A DNA stretch of 64,000 nucleotides, taken from assembly GCA_964645005.1 (NCBI GenBank), contig CAZXYS010000010.1, positions 1 through 64,000 on the forward strand, in the 5' to 3' direction. A program made the position numbers and the translations under genes. The notes beneath the pieces are model-generated. The model did no database searches, was not told the origin of the DNA, and worked only from the letters and a program-made list of their open reading frames with translations. Of this stretch, positions 11,401-19,021 are shown piece after piece; position 1 is the stretch's first letter, and each line of letters opens with the position of its first letter. Origin of the DNA: CAZXYS01 sp964645005 (GTDB lineage: Bacteria > Bacteroidota > Ignavibacteria > Kapaibacteriales > UBA2268).

Positions 11401-13476
11401 AGATTTTCACCTAAAAGTAAGGGGATAAAATCAGCAGCTCTTGAATTTGAAGTTCCGGAGATCAATGAGAATTCCATTGTCAGACTGTTCGGAGAAGGAA
11501 TATTACATGGATTGATAATAGCTGATTTCGTGGAATTCCCGAAACAAATGTGTGAGCCAATGCGCAAAGATACTATGATATATTTTAAGAATCTAGGTTC
11601 GGAATTGATAAAAATAAGTTCCGCACAAATTATCGATGATAATACAAATGCTTTTAATATTGAAGAATACTCTGCGGGTGATACTTTAAAAATCGAACCT
11701 GATAAAAGTGATTCACTGAATATCAGTTTTCAGCCGACATTTCCCGGTGCAAAAGAAGCTAAACTGGTGGTCAAATCGGAAATATTGCAAAGCAGCTTTT
11801 CTTCAACCATAAACCTTATCGGGAGGTACGAAAGATCAGGCTTTGAATTATCAACGGATACTGTTGATTTTGGTATGCTGCCGGAAAGTACGCCGGGCAG
11901 TAGTTCATTTACTATTACAAATACAGGGAATACCGAACTGAAATGGGATTTGCCTGTTATTTTAGACAAGTTTACGATTGTATCATTGACACCTCAGATA
12001 ATTCCCTCTCAGGGAAGCGCTTTAGCAAAAGTAAGTTTTGAGGGAGGACCGGAAGATTCCGAATTTATTGAAAACTATATTTTAAAAGATACTTGCGGCA
12101 ATAGTAATGAGATATATTTCAAAGCGGTCGTGATCGGTCTGCCTGAAATCTCAGCCGCCGATAACATTGAATTTCCGTTATTGCTTTGCGAAAATCCAAA
12201 AATTGATACGGTAACCGTTGACATTAAAAATTCCGGTAAAAATATACTTAAGATTGACACAATATATTTCACAGGGAAGCATGATCATCATTTCAAAGTG
12301 CTCCAATCCTTCAGTCCTGATGCTATCAATGTCAATCCAGGCAGCAGCTTTGCGATAAATATTAAATATTCTCCCGCAAGTCATATTGGTAAAAGTGATG
12401 CCATGATGATGATTAAATCCAACGCGAGGAATACAACCGACAGCATTCTCGAGGTTCCTATTTCCGGAAGATCAGAGAAATCTGAATTTATTCTCAGCTC
12501 CGACAAACTTGATTTCGGCTTGTTAAAACATAGTACTGATGCTGCGGGTTCATTTACAATACTAAACACCGGCTCCTATCCGATTTCCTGGGATTTGCCG
12601 TCCCGACTCGGCAAATTCCAAATATTATCAGTAAAACCGCAAAGAACTTTACCGGATGAGCTTTCAACTGTGAAAGTCGACTTCAATTCTGATAAACCCG
12701 AAACACAATATAGTGAAATTCTAACTATTGCCGATTCTTGTGGTAATACCCAAAATATTGAGTTAACAGCAGAAACTCGCCCTTTGCCGTCAGTTGCATT
12801 GAAAGCAGGTGATTTTTGCGGATTCCCCGGCGATACGGTGCAGATGCCAATCATTTTACAGAATGCTCAATCATTTGAATTTGCCTCGCACACGGGTTAT
12901 TCGATAAATATTAGTATGCGGGATGGAGTACTTGAACCGGTCAACGGAACTCCGCCATACATTCTGAGTAACGGAGAAATGCTCATTGAAGATATTACTG
13001 TGCCCAGAGAACCTGCAGCCGGTGATACCCTTGCATTTCTTGATTTCCTTGTACAAAGGGCTTATTACGATACAACAGTAATTCATATCGAAAATAGCAA
13101 AGCATTGGGTGACGAGATTAATATTACTTCCTCACCCGGAGAATTTGTACTTGCCTGCGGCGAATCAATACGCTATCTGATTGGCTATTGCGGTGATATT
13201 GTGAAACTGTACCAGAGTTTTCCGAATCCCGGTTTGGGAATTGTCACAATAGAGTATCAGGTTTTTGAAGAGACGAGCGTTGAGGTCGGATTGACCAACA
13301 TAGAGGGCAAAAAATTAGCTGTTTTTGATGAGGGGCTTAAGAAAGAAGGAAATTACGAAGTCAGGTTCAATGCCCGTGAATTCGCTCACGGAGTATATAT
13401 ATACTACCTCTATACGCCTTCCTGTCCGCAGACCTTAACAGGAAAGATAATACTAAATGTTGATTTGTACAGATAA
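8452..13476 (+). CDS. Secreted VWA / WD40 / choice-of-anchor D protein with T9SS tail
   Basis: The 1674-aa product begins with a long signal sequence (about 1-36). A von Willebrand A domain follows (about 96-263) with an intact DxSxS metal site (AIDKSSSMSG). Next come an ASPM/choice-of-anchor D module (about 317-403), an Ig-like module starting HPVGGENF (about 413-488) and a WD40 beta-propeller (about 497-783; for example AIAWDPNGTRIVSG and IIMWDA). A run of further choice-of-anchor D modules (about 803-1443) contains recurrent IDFG and VDFG starts. A cohesin-like module (about 1447-1563) precedes the type IX sorting domain (about 1584-1674; SFPNPG and HGVYIYYLY). No ribosome site is evident, as is common in Bacteroidota. 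A surface adhesion or protein-interaction role is inferred. The gene is convergent with the clpB fragment, 20 bases away. Confidence 0.85.
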   Translation: MKNSSKLYNQYQLVIKIKLIVIFIIILSGNEIFSQANSIFDVDISEYPTINAKFYTIDKTGERLTNIQDSNIYLTENGIRFPAEIDTCPPQDTPKKLSLIFAIDKSSSMSGLKISMIKSVLADLIRYMPEGTEAGITSFNELSYIEHELSLDKSSLISAVQKIETKGGTNFDKAFLEKPSGALPFVARGMNKKVVIFITDGILTANRDSIINKANNLNASIYTVFFDIEPPEILKDISVFTEGRYFGTIIVKSHLKEALNRILMRAREIAPCRLHWVTTNCGQRRNVEFRIDNNPISNSEYEAAPSILPNLLITPSDEIDFGEVAPDSTAKKTVTVTAKNDTITVTGISSDNEDVSVPDLSFSLTPGESKNFEITYRTSDSGRVIAKITIHSNACLGNTIYVGGKYGKVEEKTLELTHPVGGENFYAGSHEIISWKGVLPGEQVVLEYSTDNGDNWNLISENAENFEYNWTVPKSTSRLCLMRATQINKNTDAPKQLWETVGHGIYAIAWDPNGTRIVSGTDKGTIIMWDALQGQKISTIAKDQGAAIAMLDWHPGGNHIASVGRDDTIRIQDIRDNSVRKLSGHNADVLAVQWSHKGEYLASGDRNGKILIWNKNYEIIDSIKYHTDAISDLCWSRKDSFLLSSSWDKTSRVCETESFQKVFETPNMGMVITSVTIDMNNVNMALSGYGNNIFLFNIKTGEKDTIKTSANVRTVSFSPDPGGRFLAAGLNDKSTRLYKLPDYEEFYRLFGYGQQEDIKVVEWNNDGTYLATGDLSGIILVWSPDDIPFGSPVFQQDISDIWEISEPRFASKDIDFGEVPAGTVKDTILTDFLDNKGTQKLRIDEITLHGGDVDYFNIEHDSFPLFIRPSESIPVHFYFRSEKPSGVKSAKVRIVTQSDTVEKSLTAASTEKKIEIITEIIDFGKVPINSSEDTTEAVIRNMSSTSLNFSLKDLEPAEQENYEIIDAASDFTLEPDSSKKLTIRFSPKSKGIKSAALEFEVPEINENSIVRLFGEGILHGLIIADFVEFPKQMCEPMRKDTMIYFKNLGSELIKISSAQIIDDNTNAFNIEEYSAGDTLKIEPDKSDSLNISFQPTFPGAKEAKLVVKSEILQSSFSSTINLIGRYERSGFELSTDTVDFGMLPESTPGSSSFTITNTGNTELKWDLPVILDKFTIVSLTPQIIPSQGSALAKVSFEGGPEDSEFIENYILKDTCGNSNEIYFKAVVIGLPEISAADNIEFPLLLCENPKIDTVTVDIKNSGKNILKIDTIYFTGKHDHHFKVLQSFSPDAINVNPGSSFAINIKYSPASHIGKSDAMMMIKSNARNTTDSILEVPISGRSEKSEFILSSDKLDFGLLKHSTDAAGSFTILNTGSYPISWDLPSRLGKFQILSVKPQRTLPDELSTVKVDFNSDKPETQYSEILTIADSCGNTQNIELTAETRPLPSVALKAGDFCGFPGDTVQMPIILQNAQSFEFASHTGYSINISMRDGVLEPVNGTPPYILSNGEMLIEDITVPREPAAGDTLAFLDFLVQRAYYDTTVIHIENSKALGDEINITSSPGEFVLACGESIRYLIGYCGDIVKLYQSFPNPGLGIVTIEYQVFEETSVEVGLTNIEGKKLAVFDEGLKKEGNYEVRFNAREFAHGVYIYYLYTPSCPQTLTGKIILNVDLYR

Positions 13477-13496
13477 TAAATATTAAAGTTTAATAA

Positions 13497-14828
13497 CTAT
13501 TTCTCAACTTTCTCAAAAACAAATCCCTGATCGCCCGCATCAATCTTTATCGTATCGCCGGCGGCAAACTCCGACGCCAGCAGCTTCAGTGAGAACGGAT
13601 CGGCGATATTCTTCCGGATAGCGCGCTTCAGCGGTCGAGCGCCGTACTGCACATCATAGCCGATTCTTGTCAATTCTTCCAGCGCATCCTCGGTTATCTC
13701 CATCGACATATTGTTCTTCGCCAGTTTATTCCTTAGCCTGTTTAGCTGCAAGTCGGCGATTTGATATATCTCATTTTTCGTGAGCGGATTGAACAGGACT
13801 ATCTCATCCACACGATTCAGGAATTCCGGTCGCATACTGCGTTTCAGCAAATCAATAATCTGCACTCTCAGCCCGGATACAATCTCATCCCTGTTATCAT
13901 CAGTTACATCCGACAATCTTTCTTGAATAATGTCCGAGCCAAGGTTCGACGTCATAATTATTATCGTATTCCTGAAGTCGACGGTGCGTCCTTTGCCGTC
14001 GGTGAGCCTGCCGTCGTCGAGCACCTGCAGCAGGACATTGAAAACATCGGTATGCGCTTTTTCGATCTCGTCGAGCAGCACCACCGAATACGGTCGCTGC
14101 CGGATAGTTTCGGTAAGCTGACCGCCTTCCTCGTAGCCAACGTATCCCGGCGGCGCTCCGATGAGCCTTGATACGGAATACTTCTCCATATACTCGCTCA
14201 TATCGAGCCTCACCATTGCATTTTCATCGTCGAAGAGAAATTCCGCCAGCGAGCGAGCCATCTCCGTCTTGCCCACACCGGTACTGCCAAGGAATATAAA
14301 CGAACCCACCGGGCGGTTCTCATCCTGCAATCCGGAGCGCGAGCGGCGGATAGAATTCGCAACTGCCGCTGCGGCTTCATCCTGCCCAACGAGCCGCTGG
14401 TGGATACGCTCTTCCATTTTTAGCAGCTTCGTGCGTTCGGTTTCCAGCATTCTTGAAACGGGAATCCCAGTCCATTTGCCGACAATTTCGGCTATATCTT
14501 CGGCTTCGACTTCTTCTTTAAGAAGTTTACTATCTTGCTGAACTTCGACGAGTTTTTCGTTAGCATTTTTAAGTTTTTGCTCTAAGTCGGGAATTTTTCC
14601 GTAGCGGATCTCCGCGACGCTGCCGAGATTGCCCTGCCGTTCGAGTTCATCGGAGCGCAGCTTCTTATTTTCGATTTCCGCTTTATATTCGCGAATCTGT
14701 TGGATCAGTTGCTTTTCCCGATCCCATTTTTCTTTAAGATTCGCCTGCTTTTCTTTTAACTCATCGAGTTCTTTATCAATTTCATTCAATCGTTTTTCAG
14801 TCGATTCATTTGTTGTTATCTCTGCCAT
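13497..14828 (-). CDS. clpB: Short ClpB homolog: middle domain plus second AAA+ module only
   Basis: ClpB is a protein disaggregase of about 860 aa with an N domain, NBD1, a coiled-coil M domain and NBD2. This 443-aa product aligns only from the start of the M domain: coiled coil about 1-100, then EVVG-like linker, then NBD2. NBD2 keeps Walker A (GSTGVGKT), the pore loop GYVGYEEGG, Walker B (VVLLDEIEKAH), TSNLGS and the C-terminal GARPLKRAI box. The start is fixed by AGGAGGTGA two bases before ATGGCAGAG; an ATG 24 bases upstream lacks such a site. No N domain or NBD1 lies upstream, where a repeat and AT-rich DNA occur instead. It could be a functional short form or a truncated gene with a fortuitous start. 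GC is visibly higher than in its neighbours. Confidence 0.85.
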   Translation of the reverse strand: MAEITTNESTEKRLNEIDKELDELKEKQANLKEKWDREKQLIQQIREYKAEIENKKLRSDELERQGNLGSVAEIRYGKIPDLEQKLKNANEKLVEVQQDSKLLKEEVEAEDIAEIVGKWTGIPVSRMLETERTKLLKMEERIHQRLVGQDEAAAAVANSIRRSRSGLQDENRPVGSFIFLGSTGVGKTEMARSLAEFLFDDENAMVRLDMSEYMEKYSVSRLIGAPPGYVGYEEGGQLTETIRQRPYSVVLLDEIEKAHTDVFNVLLQVLDDGRLTDGKGRTVDFRNTIIIMTSNLGSDIIQERLSDVTDDNRDEIVSGLRVQIIDLLKRSMRPEFLNRVDEIVLFNPLTKNEIYQIADLQLNRLRNKLAKNNMSMEITEDALEELTRIGYDVQYGARPLKRAIRKNIADPFSLKLLASEFAAGDTIKIDAGDQGFVFEKVEK

Positions 14829-15045
14829 AGTCACCTCCTGAAAATTAACCATTCATTAATATAATATAACGAATATTGGGCGATTTCATTAGCGTAACTA
14901 AAATTTCATTATGAGGAAGATAGCTTATAATATATCCCTCGTTACTAAATTCCGATTTAGTAACGTATTTTTCTTGAAAAGTTTTACTTTTATCCATATC
15001 CGGTAGTACAGTCAAAGTACAATTTTTGTGGAAGGCAGAAATGTT

Positions 15046-15206
15046 GAGGCTGCCCCAAAAGTAAGGAACTGTGGTCATAGTTCGACTCCGCTCGCTATGA
15101 CACTCCTATAAACACTTGTTTTTGTCATCCTGAGCTGAACTTGCGAAATCCCGCTTTAGCGGGGTGAAGTCGAAGGATAGACAAACACGACTTATGAGTC
15201 AGCCTC
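15046..15206. repeat. Small MITE-like intergenic repeat with GAGGCTG/CAGCCTC ends
   Basis: Inverted ends GAGGCTG (15046-15052) and CAGCCTC (15200-15206) bound about 160 bases. Inside are GTCATAG...CTATGAC (15074-15101), a GTCATCCTGAGC segment and the hairpin CCCGCTTTAGCGGGG. The second element at 23763-23895 shares the CAGCCTC end and a GTCATTCTGAG segment, so both seem to belong to one family. No transposase is encoded. The exact borders are uncertain. Confidence 0.55.
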
Positions 15207-15306
15207 AGATGGTCTGGTGCGGTTATTGCAGTGATTGGTTCGATTGACCGGACTTTGATTTGTAATCAAGATGATTTTTTTGCTGTGTAAATTATTGATA
15301 TTATTG

Positions 15307-15351
15307 AACTTATTTTTTTGAAAAAAAACTTGCTTTTTTCAAAAATAAGTT
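15307..15351. repeat. Long A/T inverted repeat
   Basis: AACTTATTTTT is mirrored by AAAAATAAGTT, and the T/A runs between them also pair, leaving a loop of about seven bases (AACTTGC). With long T runs on both strands it could act as a bidirectional terminator, although the GC-free stem would be weak. Confidence 0.45.
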
Positions 15352-15461
15352 TATATTAGTAATTGTAAATAAATTAAGTGGAAAAAAAGTATGAAGGAAT
15401 TAACTGATAAGTAAAAATTAAGTAAAAGATCACACTGATTTTTACTATTGCATAAAAAAGT

Positions 15462-15544
15462 CCCGTACCCGAAGATACGAGACTATACACTGATAGTCGT
15501 AAAATATTACAACGTACAAAAATAGTAAATCTTCGGGTGTCGGG
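15462..15544 (+). promoter_or_regulatory. Nested hairpin in the leader of the 205-aa gene
   Basis: An outer stem pairs ACCCGAAGAT (15467-15476) with ATCTTCGGGT (15529-15538). It is extended by CCCG (15462-15465) with CGGG (15541-15544). Inside it, GACTAT (15481-15486) pairs with ATAGTC (15493-15498) around ACACTG, with TAC/GTA below a two-base bulge. It ends 44 bases before the start codon and has no T tract, so it looks more like a structured 5' leader than a terminator. It matches no riboswitch class I know. Confidence 0.5.
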
Positions 15545-15588
15545 CAAATAAATAATTTATTTGTCTAATAATATTCAGGAGAAAAATT

Positions 15589-16206
15589 ATGGCACAGTTT
15601 CAGGGCGGATGGCTCGACCTCGAAAGCGCAAAGCCACAGTCGATATCTGACAAGACAGCTTTTTGGGCGGTTGATGATGGTTCAAATGTTGACCAGGGCG
15701 TTGTTAAACGTGTAACCAACTATAATTCACCTACAGGCGGCTCATGGGTTGCTACACCAATATCGATCAATGCTGAACCGGAAGTATATGCTGTCAATAA
15801 TGCAACCTTTCTTAATGAATTGATGAAGGCGGATGCAATGAACCAGCATACGAAAATGGCAAATCTCGCCAGTGATCTGGCAATTCCTTTACAAAATCTT
15901 GTGTATCTTTACGGTAATCCCGATGGCATGTATAATTACCAGATTACTATGGATTTGGATTTTGGAGGTACAGGTATTAATCTTGTACAGTTCAGTGTGA
16001 TGGAAAATGCAGGTACAGGGGGTGATCAACATGGAAAAATTGAAGTGTTCGAAATAACACCAGGTACAAATTACTCTGGAGTAAACACTTTACAGTTGAT
16101 ATTCAGCGGGCATTTTGGACCGTTGAATATTGGCATCAGGACGGAGAACACCTCCAGCCAGTCGGCAATCTTTGAGTTACGTTCCATAATTATACCGGTA
16201 GTGTAG
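15589..16206 (+). CDS. Unrecognised 205-aa protein
   Basis: I do not recognise this protein. It starts MAQFQGGWLDLE, has no signal peptide or membrane segment, and is rich in Gly, Asn and Thr. Its second half reads as alternating beta strands (ITMDLDFGGTGINLVQFSVME; SGVNTLQLIFSGHFG) and ends IFELRSIIIPVV. CAGGAG eight bases before the ATG supports the start. A nested hairpin leader precedes it, and the 536-aa gene begins 11 bases after its stop, so the two very probably form an operon. The GC-richer, ordered sequence contrasts with the AT-rich partner. A structural or carrier protein is only a guess. Confidence 0.75.
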   Translation: MAQFQGGWLDLESAKPQSISDKTAFWAVDDGSNVDQGVVKRVTNYNSPTGGSWVATPISINAEPEVYAVNNATFLNELMKADAMNQHTKMANLASDLAIPLQNLVYLYGNPDGMYNYQITMDLDFGGTGINLVQFSVMENAGTGGDQHGKIEVFEITPGTNYSGVNTLQLIFSGHFGPLNIGIRTENTSSQSAIFELRSIIIPVV

Positions 16207-16217
16207 GGAGGTGTGAT

Positions 16218-17828
16218 ATGGATGCGACAAAATATACTATTAAAAAAGAGCAGACGGAGCTGACGGAAATAACTCCGATTGACATCGAACCTTCCGTACC
16301 GGAAATAGAACCACAACCTCAACCGAGACCTATTCCCCGCAGCTATCAACGCAGCGGGGAATTGACCGATGAAATTGACAGGATTTATGAGTTGAGGAGG
16401 GAAGAATTTAATTCTTCAATTGTTGATACATCACTTAAACAGGGAGAAAGAAATAAAGTTATTGGTCTGAATAATAATATTCAAGAACAATATCTAAATG
16501 AAGCTGTAAATCTTTATGATGTAGATAAATTAATTAATTTATCTCTCATTGAATTTATTAATTTTTTTGATAAAAACAACCTAAGGGTTTTTTATAAAAA
16601 TGGATATATAAATATTAAAAATTATATTGGTGATAAGGAAAGACATTCTCTCAATAAAAAACATCCAAGAACAGGAGAATCTTCAACATTCATATTTTCA
16701 GATTCTAACTATAATTCAATTTATTCAATTACTTCTGTCATTTTAAAGAATGATATAATAAATATAAAAATTATTGATCACAAAGAAGATAAAGAACCTT
16801 TAAATCTTGAACTAAATAGCGACGAAGATATTAAAAATAATAATTTATTCAGTAATCAATATAACAGTTTTAATACGGATATTGATTTGAACTCATTAAA
16901 TATAACATTCATGTCACTTTGGGTGTCTATTAATAATATTTATAAATCCAAAAATGAACAAGAAGATAATTCAAATTCTAAAGAAAAAAGAGATGTTGTA
17001 TTACAAGAAGAAAACGAATGTGAACCTGAAAAAACATCTAATGGTTGGACCAATTTCAAATTTCCTGTCTCTAAAGCATGCCTTCAACCTAAGAGAGTAT
17101 ATGTTCCTTGCGGTGGCACCCATTTTGTTAATATTTCAGAGTGCTGTAGAGAACTAGCTAAAGACAGGTGGTGTTCACAAAATGTTTTTGAGCTAATAAA
17201 TGCAGATTTAAAATACTTCGGATGTGTTAAAAGTAAAATATACAATGCTATTACTTATGGTCATGGTTGGCTTTGTGATATAATAAATGTAGCTTGGTAT
17301 ACTGCTACAGTTGCAGTGGAAATAGCTGTATATATCTTAACGTTAATTGAATTAGTTGAACTCTTCAAAGAAGGAAGAAAAGAAGATGGTGAAAATGTAG
17401 ATATCGGAGATAACGAAGAAAAAGAATTTATTGAGGATCTAAGAAAATATTATAAAACCATTAGAACAATTAAAGATTTAGTATCTTTTTATGCAGGTTT
17501 TGAATTTGATAGTAGAAATGAGGATAGTTGTCTTTGTGATGGGAACCAACCTACTTATTGCTGCAATCCCAAAGAAGATCCTAAATATTGTTACGAATAT
17601 GATGACCAAGGAAATTTAATCTTGGATGAAGAAGGAAATCCAAAATTGAGAAATTTGTGTCCACCTAAAAAATCTGAATGCTACCCTTGCCATTGGGCAT
17701 ATAAAGAAAATATTAAAACAGGTAAACTAGAAAAACGTTGGATTACAGATCCAACAGGTGAACTCCCTTGTTGTGAGCCTCGTCATAAAAAAGAACTGGG
17801 AAGTAAATTTAGGTCGAGATATGGATAA
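16218..17828 (+). CDS. Unrecognised 536-aa protein with chimeric composition and Cys-rich tail
   Basis: No family was recognised. The first 60 or so residues are proline- and glutamate-rich (EPQPQPRPIPRS) and coded in fairly GC-rich DNA. From about residue 68 the DNA becomes very AT-rich and the protein Asn/Ile/Lys-rich. A hydrophobic helix (about residues 355-380, VAWYTATVAVEIAVYILTL) lies between acidic stretches. The last 100 or so residues hold many cysteines, several as CC or CxxC pairs (YCCNP, CYPCHW, PCCEP). There is no signal peptide. GGGAGGTG before the ATG is a strong ribosome site, 11 bases after the 205-aa gene. The conserved-looking head joined to a different body resembles polymorphic effectors or toxins, but no toxin motif is visible. 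Confidence 0.75.
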   Translation: MDATKYTIKKEQTELTEITPIDIEPSVPEIEPQPQPRPIPRSYQRSGELTDEIDRIYELRREEFNSSIVDTSLKQGERNKVIGLNNNIQEQYLNEAVNLYDVDKLINLSLIEFINFFDKNNLRVFYKNGYINIKNYIGDKERHSLNKKHPRTGESSTFIFSDSNYNSIYSITSVILKNDIINIKIIDHKEDKEPLNLELNSDEDIKNNNLFSNQYNSFNTDIDLNSLNITFMSLWVSINNIYKSKNEQEDNSNSKEKRDVVLQEENECEPEKTSNGWTNFKFPVSKACLQPKRVYVPCGGTHFVNISECCRELAKDRWCSQNVFELINADLKYFGCVKSKIYNAITYGHGWLCDIINVAWYTATVAVEIAVYILTLIELVELFKEGRKEDGENVDIGDNEEKEFIEDLRKYYKTIRTIKDLVSFYAGFEFDSRNEDSCLCDGNQPTYCCNPKEDPKYCYEYDDQGNLILDEEGNPKLRNLCPPKKSECYPCHWAYKENIKTGKLEKRWITDPTGELPCCEPRHKKELGSKFRSRYG

Positions 17829-18053
17829 TAATATTCATAATAATTAATTATAGTTAATAATTTTATTTCTGAATTCAGTTATAAAATATCGGTATAATAT
17901 TGTAAAAAAACTGTAAGCATATAAAAAATATTTAATTAAACAGCTCAAAATTTAATAAACTTGGGAAATAGATCATTTCAATATCTCTTCAAGATAGTTA
18001 ATAATGATATTAATTGTTTCAAATGTATGTTTAACACATAAAAGAGTTGATAA

Positions 18054-18950
18054 ATGATTATTGCAATAAAAATATCAATAAAGTTTTTTTTGCTTTTAGC
18101 AGTCTTTATTTTTTTTACAAGTTGCGGAAGCATGTTCGAGGGTAAACATGACTCGGTTTATCTCGATATTCCTGAAAATACAAGAATTTACGGAGAGGAT
18201 AGTGTCGAAAAAGATATTAAGTTTGATAAAAAAGGATCTTATATCGAATTAGATAAAAAGCATGATCATAATATTCTTTTTATTCACGATAGTCTTGTTT
18301 CAAGAGTTGAGATGGAAAGTCATATATCGTGGGCCTGGGTAGCTTGTGACCTATTACATATTTTTAATTCGAGTGGGACATCTATTATTCATGATTATAT
18401 CATGAATGGATGGGGTAGGTTTGAAGACATACATTTAAGTATGAATGAATTTGAAAAGCCGGCTTTCGATACTGATGAATTTATTGAAGTTACAAAAAAT
18501 AAAACAAAGAAAGAGGTTATTCATAAGAACTATATATATGCCACATGGGCAGATTATGATTTTGTTAATGTAAGTATCAATTATGAAAGAAATTTATTTC
18601 AAGATTTATTCTTAGATAATATTTACCTAAATACAAGCGTTGGTATTTATGGTATTCCGATTGGGGAAATTTCAGGTGTTCCAATCCGATTGTCTCTTTC
18701 TTATGGTAAAAGAGATCAAATTGAATTAGGCGGCGGGATATATCTTGACTATTATCCATCGAATCCAAAAAATTATCTCCAATATGATGAAATTAAACCT
18801 ATGTTTTTAATTGGATATAAACATCAGGATCTAAATGGGGGAAATGTATTTCGAATGGGATTCATCCCTACGATAAGAACTAAAGACGAGGTATTTGAGT
18901 TTTTGGATAATCTTATAGTTTTATATATCAGTTTTGGAGTGAACTTTTGA
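18054..18950 (+). CDS. Lipoprotein with barrel-like C-terminal half
   Basis: The 298-aa product has a lipoprotein signal (hydrophobic core FFLLLAVFIFF, lipobox FTSC, Cys about 24). A short beta-rich region after it (VYLDIPENTRIYGED) resembles PEGA-like modules. From about residue 165 onward, alternating strands (VSINYERN, NTSVGIYGI, RLSLSYGKR, GGGIYLDYY, MFLIGYKH, MGFIPT) end in LYISFGVNF with a terminal Phe, as in outer-membrane beta barrels. The ribosome site is weak. The DNA is as AT-rich as the 536-aa gene upstream. Function is unknown; location in the outer membrane is inferred. Confidence 0.75.
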   Translation: MIIAIKISIKFFLLLAVFIFFTSCGSMFEGKHDSVYLDIPENTRIYGEDSVEKDIKFDKKGSYIELDKKHDHNILFIHDSLVSRVEMESHISWAWVACDLLHIFNSSGTSIIHDYIMNGWGRFEDIHLSMNEFEKPAFDTDEFIEVTKNKTKKEVIHKNYIYATWADYDFVNVSINYERNLFQDLFLDNIYLNTSVGIYGIPIGEISGVPIRLSLSYGKRDQIELGGGIYLDYYPSNPKNYLQYDEIKPMFLIGYKHQDLNGGNVFRMGFIPTIRTKDEVFEFLDNLIVLYISFGVNF

Positions 18951-19021
18951 TATCTATGAGTTAGTCGGCAAATAAATAATAAAAAATAAATGCTTTCTGT
19001 ATATTAAAAGGAGGAGAGATC

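Larger units (their letters stand above)
14829..15588. other. Intergenic region with repeat, AT hairpin and structured leader
   Basis: These 760 bases lie upstream of both the clpB fragment (minus) and the 205-aa gene (plus). They contain a mobile-looking repeat (15046-15206), a long A/T hairpin (15307-15351) and a nested hairpin leader (15462-15544). A 77-codon minus-strand reading frame (14845-15078) runs into the repeat, overlaps the clpB ribosome site and shows no family features, so I do not call it a gene. Confidence 0.5.

Noticed and set aside
14845..15078. 77-codon minus-strand frame upstream of the clpB fragment
   Set aside because: It overlaps the clpB ribosome site, begins inside a MITE-like repeat, and shows no family features.
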